From the NCBI RefSeq assembly GCF_000165425.1, contig NW_001799037.1:80166-144165 (forward strand): 64,000 nucleotides of DNA, written 5' to 3'. The notes below the pieces were generated by a model. The model was not told where the DNA came from. It did no database searches and worked only from the letters and a program-made list of their open reading frames with translations. This DNA is from Paramecium tetraurelia. Lineage: Eukaryota; Ciliophora; Oligohymenophorea; Peniculida; Parameciidae. A program made the position numbers and the translations under genes. Below are positions 61,971 to 64,000 of the stretch, in pieces (position 1 is the stretch's first letter; every line of letters starts with the position of its first letter).

Positions 61971-63110
61971 ATAAAATTTTCTAAAAGCTAGTAAATTTTT
62001 AGGATAAATAAATATATGGAATCAAAACAAAAATAAATGTATTCTTCTTGTCATCTACAATTCTGACTTAATCTCCTGATGGAATTTGAAAATGATGCAG
62101 ATCTCTTAATAATACTTGAAAATTTTATTTATATTAGATTAGTTTTGACAAATAAAATTATTGATTTATCACACTTAATATTAGCATTTATGGTTTGTTT
62201 GGTACTTTTTATTGGGAAAGAACAATAAATGTTTTAACTCAAAGTGATCCAAGAGATCGTATATTTGCAACCATCTTAAGCAATATCAGTTTCATATCTT
62301 CGAAGATGATAAGGTACACTTGCACTTGTATCAAATTTTAGAAGCTGATGAATATCATTAGAAGAAGAATTTAAAGAAGTAACTTGTAGTGAAAATATAT
62401 CTATCTAATATGGGATGTTAAAATGAGATAATAAAATGAAAAATTATGACCTTCATAGTTGCGTTTTATTCAGGCTATTTCTCAGATGACAGTATTTCAT
62501 TTGCGTTTGGTAGTGAATAGAACTCTAATTGATTTGTTTATTGAAGCAAAATAAAAGAAAAATTAGATATTCAATCTATTTCTCATTTGATGGTATTATT
62601 TTAGCATGGAATGTTAGGTTATTATGACGAAAATGCTTATACAGTTTATTTATCTTCAGATGGTATTACTTTTGCATCTAGTAAAATTCATTATAACTTG
62701 ATTAGATTATGGAATCTTACAAAAGAAAAATAAATAGCGAAATTTAGATGATGATACAGATTTTTTGAATACAATTTCTATTCACATGGACTACATAGAT
62801 TATATGAGTTTAGAACAGGAAAATAAAAAAAGAAAATTAGGATGATCGTGCTGATTTTATAAATAAAGATGCATATTTTTACATCTTCCATTGGTATTGC
62901 ATTAGCATCTATAATTAGGAAGTTATGGAAATTTTTCATTAACTTTAGTTTACAAGTAGAATACAAATATTGTACTTAAGTTTAAAATGAGCAAATTCTT
63001 CTTAAGGAGAATATAATTAAGTAATAATTCAAGCTGAAATCTAATTTATACATGAGCTATATATTTTAGTGATTATAAATTAAAATGTAATTAGATTTGT
63101 TTTATATTAT
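61971..63110 (+). pseudogene. Decayed WD40-repeat coding sequence
   Basis: From about 62450 the plus strand carries WD40-like pieces in one frame broken by TGAs and a shift: GYFSDDSISFAFGSEQNSN, then (another frame) YFSFDGIILAWNVRLL, then YLSSDGITFASSKIHYNLIR with LWNLTKEKQIAKF, and FTSSIGIALASIIRKLWKF. These are recognisable as the usual FS.DG..LASG...IRLWD unit. In-frame TGA codons separate them, so it is a pseudogene remnant rather than a gene. Upstream to 61971 is AT-rich without calls. Confidence 0.65.
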
Positions 63111-64000
63111 TTAATATTTATGAAAAATACTTTTAAATAATTTAATAATTACTATTGAGCAAATTTAAATACTCATAATCATTTCTTACAATCAAATTAT
63201 GACCTTCCCAATTTAAAGAATCAAAAAACGTAGTTGAAACAACATAGATTTGAATTTGACAATTAAAAGAACACTTTTTAAGAACAAAAATGTGTAAATA
63301 AGGAGAGTTTTGAATTGATTTATTAAAGAAGAAAGCTTTTATACTTCATAAGAAAATGAAAGAGTATAAAAATGGAATTTTTGAATGATGGCATGCCATT
63401 ACTTTAATAAAATTAGTAAATATATGAGTTGGACTAACATTTGAACGAATTCTTATACTATAAATTGGGAAAATGAATTTGGATGAATTTTATATTATTA
63501 ATAGTTAAGTACTTACTTTTGAGTTGGAAATTATAAAGTAAAAGATTATTGTATATTTAAATTACTTTCTTTGATACAAAAAGAAAATGATTTACTAGAA
63601 ATATGAAATACTTTATTATTCATAAATGAATCTTTAAATCACAAAATTAATAAACAACTCTCAAGATAAATTAGTGTAATTATTACTATAAATACAATCA
63701 TTAAATAAGATATCATCTATTCCTTTTGATTTAAGATTTAGGTTTGGAAGATAAATGTCATCAATATTTGATATAATTTTTAAATCAATTTTAGATGTCA
63801 TATTAACCCAAATCCTTTTTCTTTATTTAGTTACTACTAATCATATGAAAGAGAAAAAAAAAAAGAATAATTTTTGGAAAAAGAATATTCTAATACATTT
63901 AAAAATTTTCATCATCGAAGAGTTTTTGAAATGGATTATTCTATACATCTAGAATCGACATATATAAGTTGTAATCAGAAATTATTATAAAAATTTGTGA
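63111..64000 (+). other. AT-rich terminal region, no supported gene
   Basis: About 890 bp, very AT-rich. Short frames exist on both strands (for example a minus-strand MTSKIDLKIISNIDDIYLPN at 63675-63810 ending at TGA), possibly remnants of the same decayed locus. Telomeric hexamer repeats are not present in the window. Confidence 0.35.

Noticed and set aside
63755-63952. 65-codon plus-strand frame at the window end
   Set aside because: Ile/Lys/Phe-rich, typical of translated AT-rich non-coding DNA.

Overview
The window is ciliate somatic (macronuclear) DNA, most likely from Paramecium. Every convincing gene reads through TAA and TAG as glutamine and stops only at TGA. Genes are packed tightly on both strands, often 25-200 bp apart, and are cut by very short GT...AG introns, nearly all 20-31 nt. 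A tRNA-Gln with a CUA anticodon (11232-11303), the reader for reassigned UAG, confirms the code. I assigned genes by re-reading all six frames with this code and choosing introns that restore frame; in almost every multi-exon model the exons sum to a multiple of three.

Layout. 1-7651: 3' part of a giant cysteine-rich surface-antigen-like gene. 7728-10673: a small membrane protein and a calcium-dependent protein kinase. 11232-11303: tRNA. 11352-13387: CFAP91, a ciliary radial-spoke protein. 13428-16838: a complete cysteine-rich surface-antigen-like gene. 17251-20558: two adjacent PH-pseudokinases. 20684-23692: a small unknown gene, ribosomal protein uS10 and a kinase. 23717-26227: ribophorin I and small genes. 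26798-31850: a rhomboid-like protein, a seven-helix receptor-like protein with an RGS-like region, and an EF-hand protein. 32251-36903: a tandem array of three EGF-TM-RING genes. 37138-40473: an unknown gene, a Ras GEF and a TPPP/p25-alpha protein. 40930-42414: an intact PH-CaMK-type kinase. 42807-47370: a SANT protein, an EF-hand/coiled-coil protein, a MORN protein and a multi-pass membrane protein. 47405-48887: another PH-pseudokinase. 49304-55601: a repeated-family protein and a 1,596-aa membrane protein. 55643-57105: an AGC-type kinase. 57375-60923: two ORFs with in-frame TGA, EFHB/CFAP21 with a one-base frame break, and a membrane protein. 61139-61970: a RING-CH protein. From about 62 kb the sequence is AT-rich with decayed WD40-like coding sequence, which may mean a chromosome end is near (inference).

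Themes. (1) Signalling: one CDPK, one AGC kinase, one DFD kinase and four PH-kinase paralogues, of which three have lost catalytic residues while one is intact. (2) Cilium and cortex: CFAP91, EFHB, TPPP, a MORN protein and EF-hand proteins. (3) Surface: two cysteine-rich antigens, EGF-RING proteins and several single-pass proteins. Nothing resembles a bacterial operon, phage or CRISPR; neighbours are mostly functionally unrelated, apart from local tandem duplications.
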